A program made the position numbers and the translations under genes. Positions 56,227 to 64,000 of a stretch of DNA of 64,000 bases are shown piece after piece; the first letter of the stretch is position 1; each line of letters starts with the position of its first letter. Where the stretch lies: NCBI GenBank assembly GCA_946965045.2, contig OX337229.1, positions 124,001 to 188,000 of the forward strand. The letters run 5' to 3'. The notes below the pieces were generated by a model. That model was not told the origin of the DNA and did not search any database. It saw only the letters and a list, made by a program, of their open reading frames with translations. Source of the DNA: Epithemia pelagica. Lineage: Eukaryota > Bacillariophyta > Bacillariophyceae > Surirellales > Surirellaceae.

Positions 56227-59200
56227 TTATTGTGGTGGTCGGGCAGGTAAGGTCGTTCGAGGTGGATCCCGATAGGGACCTCGCGGTGGAGGAGGATTAT
56301 TGTTGTTGTGGTTGGCATTGGCATTCCACGACGTGTTCATCCAACTCGTGGGAGGTTGGGGAGGTGGAGCAAAGGATGTGGGTGCCGACGAGGGGGGTCC
56401 CAGGCCAGCCGCTCCCATGGCCCCACCAAACGAGGAAGGCAGCGATGGTGGTTCTTCATCCCGACTGTTTGGATTGCTGTACAAGCGTTCGAGGAATTGG
56501 ACAAACAATCGCAATTGCAAGGTTTTGGGGGGAGCAAAGCGATCCGTTGCCTCGTCTGGATGTTGTTCCCCACTACTGGCACCTGGATGTTGTTGGGCTT
56601 CTTCTTGTTGCGCCTGCATTTCATCGTGCAAATTCAACACCTTTTTCAATTCTTCCAAATGCGCCGCGACATTGGTCGCGGTCAAGCCGGCTTCGGCATG
56701 CAACCAGGCTCGCGGTTGATGTTCCATGGAGGACACGAATTTGGGAGAAGACGCCGCGGCAGAAGCACCCGGTCCTCCACCATCCATGCGACCACGTTGT
56801 GGATTGTTTTGATGCATTTGTTGATAGACGGGGTTGTACATGGGTTGTTGTCCTCCAAAATTGGGAGGACCACCACCATTGCCTCCGCCCGCCCCAAAGG
56901 GGGAAGCCGCCGACATGCCGCCGCCACCCGCACCCGCCACGCCAGGCCGAAAGGCATTCATTTGTTCGCGCTTCTTTTTGAGCAGTTTGGTAAAAAAGGC
57001 CTTGAGGTATTCCAGCGTTTCGTATTTGAGCGTCGTTTGTGGGGTTTGGTCGCCAAACATGGAGGGCGAATTGCGGGCCGTCGAGGTACCACCGTAAATG
57101 TAATTAATGGCACGTTGAATTTCCGTGACACATCGCCCCATGTCAATATTCATCAAATCCACCACCTCTACGACAACATCGGATCGAGGACGACGTGGAT
57201 GGGCGGGAGGTTGTTCCACGACCACCCCAATGGGTGGGGGAGGGGACGACGATGGCGACGACGAAGAAGATGAACTGGAATCGACGGGTCGTGCCGTGGT
57301 GGTAATGGTCTTGGCTTCCATGGGACGTTGTGGTGGACCCACGGGTTGGTGTTGAATCGATGGGGATGGTGAAGGAAGGGGCGGTTGTGGAATCGTCGTG
57401 ACGGGTGTTGCCGTTGCTGTCGTTGTTGTTGTTGTCGTGGATGGAGATGTACTGCTGCTTGTCTTGGTGGATCCGGCTGTGGTAAAGGAGGCAAAGGGAG
57501 GTGGTCCACTATTGTGATTGTTGGTATTCTCCGAGGAGGACCCTCCAAAACTAGTAGTACTACCCGGCGTAGGAATGGCCGACATGGTCGTCGGAGTAGG
57601 ACTGGAGGGCGTCGAAGGAACTGCCGCCGAACGACGAGAAGGAGATGCCGTAGGAGGAGTGGGGGAGGATGTGGATGATCCTCGATTATTATTGGTGCCA
57701 GTGGGTCGTGCCGAAGGAGGTGGTGAGGGGGCAGCGGCCGGTGGAAACGACGACGATGACGATCCCATGGAGCCAGCCCCTCCAGTGTTGGATGCCGCAC
57801 TCTTGTGGTTGTTGTTGGGAGGAGGATTGTTGTTGCTCGTGCGGTCTCTCGTCTTGCGGTTGCTATTGCCCGTTGGAGGATTTTTGGTATTTGTATTCTT
57901 GGTAGTGTCAGTGGGAGGAGCAGTTTGTTGTTGTTGTTGTTGTTGTTGTTGATTGACAATGGTTTGCAAGGTTCCTCGTTTTTGTTCAATCCAATCCAAA
58001 TCTCGTTGATGAATATCCGCCATTTCTTGCGTCAAGGCGGTGCGACGTTCCTTGAGTTGGGTAATTTCTTCCAAGGCGGCGGCAATATCTCGTTCCATTT
58101 GCGCCAATTCTCGTTTCCATTGCAACCGTTGTCGTTCGCCGGGCAAGCGGCCTTCGCCGGGTTGGGACGGGGTACTACTACTGCCCGTCGGAAAGGGATG
58201 GACGGCCCGAAAACGGACAAAGGAATGGGCATTGTTGCGCGCCTTTTGATGCAAAAATTGATAAACTTCCTTGACGGAACTCCCATGCGTACTGGCCCCA
58301 TCAATACTCACAATGACATCGCCAATGTTGCGAATGGTACTACACGGTTCTTCGTATTGCACGTAACCGGCAAAGGCCACTTCGCCCTGTTCGGTTTCTT
58401 GCAAATAAAAGGGCACTTGGGCGTCCGGAGCCTTGTTGTTGTTGTTGTTTGGGTTGTTTTGGTTGTTGTTATTGCTGCCCTTGGGTCGCAAATACAAGAC
58501 AATGGCATCGTAATAAAAGGCATCATTGTTGTCCATCATGTTGTGCGTGTCCTGGGGCATGGAGGAATGATGCATGGACATGCCCCCGGGAGAATGACTG
58601 TAGGGATTGTGATGGTACAGGTTCGGATCCATGAAGGGATTGTTCTTGCTGTGGTTGTTGCCAAACGAAGACGAAGAGGAAGATGCTGTACTGCTGGTGC
58701 CTCCGGACGACGACGACGTGGTGGATGTTGTGGTCGTCGAATAGGGCATGTCCCGTTTGATTTGACGAACCGATTGGGGTTGACCGACATAGCCCCCGTT
58801 CCCTCCTGAAGGTGGTGGTGGTGGTGGTGGAGTGTTGTTGTTGTTGCTGTTGTTGTTGTTGGTTTTTGAATTGCTGTTACTTCTCGAAGACGACGAGGGA
58901 GGAGGAGGAGGAGTGGCCGCGGCCGCCAATACTACGGCGGTACGGATGGAACCATACTCTCTGCTTGGGGACTGCGGCGGTTTGTTGGTCGAACCGCTTC
59001 TCCTCCTGCTATTATTGGCCAACTGTTGTAATTTGTGTCGTCGTTCCCAAATCTGGGAGGTGGAAAAGGCATGAGTGACGACAACGGAAGGGTCGTGCAT
59101 AGTATTCGAGTCCCAGAAGAATACGACTCCCAGAATCAACCATACCAAGCAAGAGGGTCGAACAGTCCGTGTCCAGGATTGTCTAGTTCGGTGCAATCTT

Positions 59201-59307
59201 GTTCGTACAAAACTCGATTCTTGTTGAACCTGCATCTGTGGATTCGATCGTACTCTTGTTGCTTCGTCTTCTTCTTCTTCTCGTCGATTCTTTGTCTTGA
59301 TCATCAT
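56227..59307 (-). CDS. Large PDZ-like coiled-coil protein, N-terminal AF targeting motif (paralogue A)
   Basis: About 1026 residues from the ATG at 59307 (MMIKTKNRREEEEDEATRV), with 59304 as an alternative; the frame is open to 59424. A hydrophobic helix (PSCLVWLILGVVFFWDSN) is followed by VVVTHAFSTSQIWE, an AF motif of the kind seen in diatom plastid presequences. After low-complexity sequence comes a PDZ-like domain: DAIVLYLRPKG...VPFYLQETEQGEVAFAGYV, CSTIRNIGDVIVSIDGAS and HSFVRFRAVHPF. A coiled coil follows (QWKRELAQMERDIAAALEEI, DLDWIEQKRGTLQTIV). After a long Pro/Ser/Thr/Asn linker, a conserved helical region reads DLMNIDMGRCVTEIQRAINYIYGG and later KTLQLRLFVQFLERLYSNP. Role unknown; probably a plastid or secretory-route scaffold. 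Confidence 0.75.
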   Translation of the reverse strand: MMIKTKNRREEEEDEATRVRSNPQMQVQQESSFVRTRLHRTRQSWTRTVRPSCLVWLILGVVFFWDSNTMHDPSVVVTHAFSTSQIWERRHKLQQLANNSRRRSGSTNKPPQSPSREYGSIRTAVVLAAAATPPPPPSSSSRSNSNSKTNNNNSNNNNTPPPPPPPSGGNGGYVGQPQSVRQIKRDMPYSTTTTSTTSSSSGGTSSTASSSSSSFGNNHSKNNPFMDPNLYHHNPYSHSPGGMSMHHSSMPQDTHNMMDNNDAFYYDAIVLYLRPKGSNNNNQNNPNNNNNKAPDAQVPFYLQETEQGEVAFAGYVQYEEPCSTIRNIGDVIVSIDGASTHGSSVKEVYQFLHQKARNNAHSFVRFRAVHPFPTGSSSTPSQPGEGRLPGERQRLQWKRELAQMERDIAAALEEITQLKERRTALTQEMADIHQRDLDWIEQKRGTLQTIVNQQQQQQQQQTAPPTDTTKNTNTKNPPTGNSNRKTRDRTSNNNPPPNNNHKSAASNTGGAGSMGSSSSSFPPAAAPSPPPSARPTGTNNNRGSSTSSPTPPTASPSRRSAAVPSTPSSPTPTTMSAIPTPGSTTSFGGSSSENTNNHNSGPPPFASFTTAGSTKTSSSTSPSTTTTTTTATATPVTTIPQPPLPSPSPSIQHQPVGPPQRPMEAKTITTTARPVDSSSSSSSSPSSSPPPPIGVVVEQPPAHPRRPRSDVVVEVVDLMNIDMGRCVTEIQRAINYIYGGTSTARNSPSMFGDQTPQTTLKYETLEYLKAFFTKLLKKKREQMNAFRPGVAGAGGGGMSAASPFGAGGGNGGGPPNFGGQQPMYNPVYQQMHQNNPQRGRMDGGGPGASAAASSPKFVSSMEHQPRAWLHAEAGLTATNVAAHLEELKKVLNLHDEMQAQQEEAQQHPGASSGEQHPDEATDRFAPPKTLQLRLFVQFLERLYSNPNSRDEEPPSLPSSFGGAMGAAGLGPPSSAPTSFAPPPQPPTSWMNTSWNANANHNNNNPPPPRGPYRDPPRTTLPARPPQ

Positions 59308-59939
59308 GAATGCGATTGGCGTGTTGCTCTCTTTGTGCAGTGTCTTTTTTGCTTGGGGAGTCCAACTCTGAGTCTTCTTAAGTCTTTGCTCTTCTGTTCG
59401 TAGACGAAATAATGCAATGCACAATGTTAGTGTGATTTCTCCAAAGTGTGCGGATTGCTATCCCAAGTCGCTCTTGAATAGGACGAGTGTCTCGGTTGAT
59501 CCAAACGATCCTTGTGAAAATTGGAGTAGTAGTAAATGTGTTGTCAAGACAATCTCTCTCTCTCTGTCCTCTCGACACAGTAATAACAGACGGCAGCAAC
59601 AATAGTCCCCGTTGCTGCGGCAATCTTCGTGGGTCTTTGGGTTCGTTGTTGTAAGGGTTGATGGTTTTCCGCAGCATGTCTTGGCAGCAGCTTTCGTTTG
59701 CGAAGAATGACAGAAGGTGAGACAGCAAGCAGACATGACATGTGTTTGTGCGTGTGAGGTGCGCGCGCGAGGCAATCGATGGGCGTGCGTGAATACAATC
59801 CGTCGCCGGCCCCGTTCTTGGAGGAGGAGTTCGAAATTCTCGAATTTCAAAGTCTTCCATCCACGTGTCCCCAAAAGTTGCCGCCGCAGCAGCAACAGGA
59901 GCAAATCTGGATCCAAACAACACTTTCAAACCCAGACCA
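59308..59939. other. Divergent promoter region of the PDZ-like pair
   Basis: About 630 bp between the start codons of paralogues A and B. Short purine/pyrimidine runs (CTCTCTCTCT near 59560); no gene. Confidence 0.45.
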
Positions 59940-61412
59940 ATGCCCATCATGATGACTATAACCCAACATCAACATCAACCACAACCACAGGACAACGACG
60001 AAACTACTACTAGGCTCAAGAAGGACCTGAGACTGAGAGTCTCAAACTCTGTTGCGAGACAATCCAAAACTACCATGGCTACCACCACCACGATTCAAAG
60101 GATCCAGGCCGTCCCAACAACGCCCAGAACAACAACCAAAACGACAATGACCACAACCACAACGACAACAAGAACGACGCATTCTTGTAACTCGACGACC
60201 AAACGACTATCGGCTGCATCGCAATGGTTCGGTTTGGTTCAATGTGTTGCAGTTCTAGTATGGAGTTGGACCAGTCCATTCGTGGTACAGGCATTTACGA
60301 CAAGGACACAAGGGCCGCATGCTCCTCCCCGAACTCCACGGTTCCTGGTACCCAACCCGTCTGCAGGCTCCATCCCAACAGCAGCACAATCCTTTTCACA
60401 ACAACCATGGCACAGAGTCACAAGTGCTGCGGTTCGATACCAGTCGTCCCAACGCAGCCGCCGCACCCGGTTGGGCGTCTCCATGTCTCCGCCACCGCAT
60501 CCGGGCAGTGGCAAATCGTCCTCCTCGTCCTCGTCGTTATTGGACGAATACGATGTCATTGTCTTGTATCCCAAATCGGAAATTCCCTTTTTTTTGCAAG
60601 AAACACCCACGGGCCAAGCCGCCTTTGCCGGTTACGTCCAATACGATGAACCCTGTAGTACGATTCGCAATGTCGGCGACGTGGTGGTGAGCATTGATGG
60701 TCTGTCCACGCAGGGCTTGACCATTCACAAACTGGTTCAATTGTTTCAAGAAAAGGCGCGCAATTGTGCCTATTCCTTTGTCCGATTCCGATCCTGTGTG
60801 CCGGGTGGCGGTGGCGCCGTGGCGGGCAGTGGGGGCACGGTGCCGTCCATGCCCCATGGGGCTGCAGCCTCGTCGTCGGCATCCTCGTCGTCGTTGGATC
60901 CTCTCGGTCAATTGCCGGGCGAACAACGGCGCAATCAATTGGAATTGGAAATTGCCCACATTGATTCGCAAGTTCAACTCAAATTGACCCAAGTGCAAAC
61001 GCTGCAAGAAAAAAAAGTGGCCAAGGAACGGGAAGTCCGCAAATTGGATCAATTGGATTTGGATTGGATTGAACAAAAGAAGCGAGAATTGCAAGCCAGT
61101 TTCGATGAGGATGAGGAGGACGACGACGAAACGGATCGTGACGAGGCGCAAGAACAAGGTGCTTCGCAGGATTCAGGCAACAGCAGCAAAAAGCCCAAAA
61201 CGAAAAGTACCACTCCATCCTCGTCCTCTCCGAGTTTTCCCAATAGTTGGAATCCGGGATCGTCCGCCGCCAAGCAAGCAGATCCGCAACCTCATTTTGC
61301 CTTTACCAACAAGCAGCAGCAACAACCGTCTGGGGCCAATACTAACAACAAGCCTCCGTCGTGGCCGTCGGCGGGTGGTGGTGGTCCTCCTCCACCACGC
61401 AGTGGACCCTAA
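59940..61412 (+). CDS. PDZ-like coiled-coil protein, N-terminal AF targeting motif (paralogue B)
   Basis: About 490 residues from the ATG at 59940 (MPIMMTITQHQHQPQPQDND); MATTTTIQR at 60075 is an alternative. A hydrophobic stretch (WFGLVQCVAVLVWSW) then SPFVVQAFTTR again gives an AF-type presequence. The PDZ-like domain reads YDVIVLYPKSEIPFFLQE, GQAAFAGYVQYDEPCSTIRN, VGDVVVSIDGLSTQG and YSFVRFRSCV. It is clearly homologous to paralogue A over this part. A coiled coil follows (QRRNQLELEIAHIDSQVQLK, DLDWIEQKKRELQASF). The tail is acidic, then Ser/Pro/Gly-rich. Unlike A it lacks the conserved helical C-terminal region. The GDV.VSIDG strand corresponds to the canonical PDZ strand before the peptide-binding groove. 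Function unknown. Confidence 0.75.
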   Translation: MPIMMTITQHQHQPQPQDNDETTTRLKKDLRLRVSNSVARQSKTTMATTTTIQRIQAVPTTPRTTTKTTMTTTTTTTRTTHSCNSTTKRLSAASQWFGLVQCVAVLVWSWTSPFVVQAFTTRTQGPHAPPRTPRFLVPNPSAGSIPTAAQSFSQQPWHRVTSAAVRYQSSQRSRRTRLGVSMSPPPHPGSGKSSSSSSSLLDEYDVIVLYPKSEIPFFLQETPTGQAAFAGYVQYDEPCSTIRNVGDVVVSIDGLSTQGLTIHKLVQLFQEKARNCAYSFVRFRSCVPGGGGAVAGSGGTVPSMPHGAAASSSASSSSLDPLGQLPGEQRRNQLELEIAHIDSQVQLKLTQVQTLQEKKVAKEREVRKLDQLDLDWIEQKKRELQASFDEDEEDDDETDRDEAQEQGASQDSGNSSKKPKTKSTTPSSSSPSFPNSWNPGSSAAKQADPQPHFAFTNKQQQQPSGANTNNKPPSWPSAGGGGPPPPRSGP

Positions 61413-62714
61413 TCGATTGGAACAACCACAAGAGTGTGTGGGAAACTATAGATAGTAGTAGGATCATGGGACAGGATGAATTGTGGGACGATCAAAAGTT
61501 TATGGGTCGGAGCAAGAGTGTCGTCCAGTGTTGGGACTCACGAGTGTTGTGGATCAACCACAAGACTCTATCATATCACAAAGTATAAAAAAAGGGAGAG
61601 AGATGGAATACAGACCCAAAATGTCCAGGAGCAACGAAACCGGAGGATGCCAAGGAACAGAACCCATAACGAAGAAACAAAAGACAATGAAGAAGAGGGG
61701 AGAACCAGGTACCGAGAACCAACAGTGCGCGTCTGTTAAGGGTCGAATCAAAAGTCTCTAGAGGATGGAGGGAGGATGATTTCGACATACGGACGGCACG
61801 AAGCAGATGGAATGGCCACGCACAACTCACACACCTACAGACCAATTGAACTATTCACTCACACCTCACTATATCATAGAATCATGCCATACCAAACCAA
61901 ACCAAACCAAACCAAACCGTGTTACGAACTTCCACCACACACACAAACTCCTCATGTCCATTGCTTGCAGTGTGGCCCCGTTCATGTTACAAAAACGAAT
62001 AATAGGAATCCATGTTTGCTAGTAGAAGAAAGAATACTTGGTTCGGTTCGTCGGCAGTGGCTTTTCGAAAGCCGAATCTTGTGGAATCGACCACACATTG
62101 TAGAAAAGCGATACGGATATAAGAATGAGGAACACATGACGACAAGAGAGATTTTGCAACCAGTCGATTCCCACACAGAATACCTCTAGGAGTAGTTAGA
62201 GCAGGTTAGAGGGTAGAGCCCACAAAAGAAGTTGCGTAGACGGAATCCCGTGACGGCATCAGAGCGCGAGTCACGAGTTAACTCCCTCCATCCAACACAC
62301 AACTTGCGACGACGACGACGACGACGAACCGAACACACAACACCAACGATCGTGGAGGGGAGCGATTGAGAGAATACAAGAACGCAACAACGACAAGGAG
62401 ATACACACACGTGCTACCGCAAGTGATTGCAAAAAGGCATTGCGAGTCGTGGAATTTGCCTCCTTGTTTCAGTTCTCATTCTGTCGTAGCACCAACAGCA
62501 CCAACGACCACGAACGATCGTGAAGGAGCGATTGAGACATACAATAGAAGGACTACAGCACAACAGAACAACCACAACAAGGAGATACATTCACGCGCCG
62601 CAAGTCGTCGCAAGAGAACATTGCGAGTCGTGGAATTGGCTTTTCGTCGTGTTTGATTCCTCTCTCATTGTTGTACTCGTACCACAAACAACAACACCAA
62701 CAAGAACAACCACC
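61413..62714. other. Intergenic with microsatellites and a duplicated upstream region
   Basis: An (ACCAA)n run lies at about 61890-61917 and a (CGA)n run near 62309-62326. The latter precedes a tandem duplication before the 62715 gene. Confidence 0.5.
62341..62690 (+). repeat. Tandem duplication of upstream/leader sequence, about 175-bp unit
   Basis: Two diverged units. Both carry CACCAACGA...CGATCGTG, GAGCGATTGAGA, ACAACAAGGAGATACA or the like, and GCATTGCGAGTCGTGGAATT-type phrases in order, ending before the gene at 62715. Confidence 0.75.
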
Positions 62715-63524
62715 ATGTTTTCGGCAAATGAAAATTTGCAATTGCGGCAACACAAGCGCCGCATTGTCAACAAGGTGGAATCTTGCATGCCAATCGAGAT
62801 TGTCGACGAAGGGTTGGTCAATGTCATGGTGATGCAAGTCACGTGTCGAGCGCCCGGTTGCGTTCCCCTCGAAACCGTGGTCCTCATCATGTTTGCCGGA
62901 GCCACGAACCACAACGACAAGGACACTGCGGCTCCCATGATCCCCGGTTTGCCTGAATCCGTCCCGGGTGGTTCCTATCAAACCAAAATTCTTCGTCCCA
63001 TGGCCGATGTAACGGATCAAGACGTTTTGGAAGCCTTGCCGCCCGCCTTTGAAGGAGGATTGCGAACCGCTGAACGCATGGCACTCCAAGCCCGCGATGT
63101 CATGTTGGCCCAAATCACACAATTGTTGGGCGATACTACCGAACAACAACAACCAGATACGGATTCCGCCAACTTTTCCTTGACGACCACCAAAACCACG
63201 ACGCCAGAACAGGAGCAAAAGGCCCAACGAATTCTGCAAGACAAGCGAACCATGGCACTTTACTTGCAACAAGCCTTACAAGACTATCTCGATCGCGATT
63301 GTGTGGCACCCGACTATGGAGAGCCCTTTCCGCCCCTAGAATCATCATCTCCTCCAACAACAACAACAGAAGACGAGGACACGACTGCTGCCAGCCAAAC
63401 CCCAACGACGAGCACCAACGATTCCACGACGACTCCCAGCTTGGTTCCAGAAAAACCCTCCTCTTCTCCCACTGCGGACACTTTGACTTTCACAGATGCT
63501 GCTGCTTCTTCTCGTAAGTCGTAG
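62715..63524 (+). CDS. Conserved-looking protein of unknown function
   Basis: 269 residues from the ATG at 62715 (MFSANENLQLRQHKRRIVNK). The first 150 residues are well ordered: EIVDEGLVNVMVMQVTCRAP, then GCVPLETVVLIMFAG, ESVPGGSYQTKILRPMADVT, DQDVLEALPPAFEGG and RTAERMALQARDVMLAQIT. The Cys pair in CRAPGC might bind metal, but there is no second pair. A helical segment (QRILQDKRTMALYLQQALQD) leads to a Thr/Ser/Pro-rich tail. I cannot name the family. There is no signal peptide or membrane helix. The gene has a duplicated leader and normal codon usage in its first half, which supports a real protein. Confidence 0.65.
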   Translation: MFSANENLQLRQHKRRIVNKVESCMPIEIVDEGLVNVMVMQVTCRAPGCVPLETVVLIMFAGATNHNDKDTAAPMIPGLPESVPGGSYQTKILRPMADVTDQDVLEALPPAFEGGLRTAERMALQARDVMLAQITQLLGDTTEQQQPDTDSANFSLTTTKTTTPEQEQKAQRILQDKRTMALYLQQALQDYLDRDCVAPDYGEPFPPLESSSPPTTTTEDEDTTAASQTPTTSTNDSTTTPSLVPEKPSSSPTADTLTFTDAAASSRKS

Positions 63525-63649
63525 GAGGAGACAACACGCACACACGCACAAATCTTGTTGGACAAAGAGTTTGTGTATGTATGTGTGTGTGTTTGTGTGG
63601 ATGCCTCCCCATCCAATCGGGTTTGCTCATCACCATGCCTTGTGTGTGT

Positions 63650-63669
63650 GTCTATATATATATATATAC
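63650..63669. repeat. (TA)n microsatellite
   Basis: TCTATATATATATATATAC at the end of a GTGTGTGT-rich stretch. Confidence 0.9.
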
Positions 63670-63718
63670 AACATGATGCCCCCTCCCCCCAAACTACGGC
63701 ACAGTGTCCACCACCACC

Positions 63719-63931
63719 ATGAGGCTCACGAATGGCCGTGTTCGTCGTCAATATTTGCGACAAGAAGAACAAGTGCGGTTACGCACCGGAACTGGTGGAG
63801 GAGGACGAGGAGGACGACGACAAGCCCAAGCGGAACGAAGGTGGCATGCGCAACGACGACCCAATTGTCCCTGTTGTAGCACAACCACGAATACTACGAC
63901 GTCCCTTTTCGGGGATGACACCCTTTCCTAA
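63719..63931 (+). CDS. Possible small basic protein or first exon
   Basis: 70 residues from the ATG at 63719 (MRLTNGRVRRQYLRQEEQVR), Arg/Gly-rich then Thr-rich. The start follows a CACCACC context seen before several genes here. Overlapping frames are also open, and the sequence is simple near the end. It may be chance or the 5' exon of a gene leaving the window. Confidence 0.2.
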   Translation: MRLTNGRVRRQYLRQEEQVRLRTGTGGGGRGGRRQAQAERRWHAQRRPNCPCCSTTTNTTTSLFGDDTLS

Positions 63932-64000
63932 TAATAACAACAACAACACTCGCTTCATCTCAATTCATACCACCTATCAGTCTTATCATCATCCCCACAG

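Noticed and set aside
57385-58809. Plus-strand ORFs within paralogue A
   Set aside because: Antisense or shifted frames through Pro/Ser/Asn-rich coding sequence; Gly/Val-rich products with no domain.

Overview
The window looks like nuclear DNA from a diatom, probably a raphid pennate; that assignment is an inference. Supporting signs are short GT-AG introns (81 to 133 bp), Ser/Thr/Gln/Asn-rich low-complexity proteins built on CAA/AAC-type repeats, plastid-type presequences with an SAF/AF motif, a copia-type retroelement with a DSH protease, a piggyBac-type element, and an organellar EF-Ts. No rRNA, tRNA, CRISPR array or bacterial operon was seen.

Layout. 1-7059: the 3' part of a very large disordered protein with three internal repeat arrays. 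About 7532-14480: a piggyBac-type DNA transposon with long imperfect inverted ends, a spliced transposase carrying a poly-Asn tract, and two further genes. 15082-20437: a PDZ-like coiled-coil protein and a PLP-dependent class V aminotransferase / cysteine-desulfurase-like enzyme. 21980-28214: an apparently young copia-type LTR element with identical 113-bp LTRs; gag and pol share one frame and are separated by UGA-CUA. 28612-30372: a spliced globin and, convergent with it, a secreted nickel superoxide dismutase. 31158-34846: a head-to-head pair of divergent paralogues of an unnamed family.

35325-46935 is framed by an inverted segmental duplication of about 2.1 kb. Each arm carries a REXO4-like DEDDh exonuclease gene. 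Between the arms lie an ankyrin protein, a small coiled-coil protein, a GT60-like glycosyltransferase and plastid EF-Ts. 47250-50044: a Coa1/Tim21-like organelle protein and a small membrane protein. 50045-56226 is gene-poor, with relics, duplicated noncoding blocks and one secreted repeat protein broken by a frameshift. 56227-61412: a second head-to-head paralogue pair, two large PDZ-like proteins with N-terminal hydrophobic/AF targeting regions and coiled coils. 62715-63524: a conserved-looking gene of unknown function behind a tandemly duplicated upstream region.

There are no operons; genes are individually transcribed. Several intergenic spaces are shared between divergent genes (GT60/EF-Ts, the two PDZ genes, the 31/33-kb paralogues). 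The clearest biological themes are recent mobile-element activity, local duplication followed by divergence, and redox or organelle functions. Exon joins come from reading splice signals and reading frames by eye, without transcript data.
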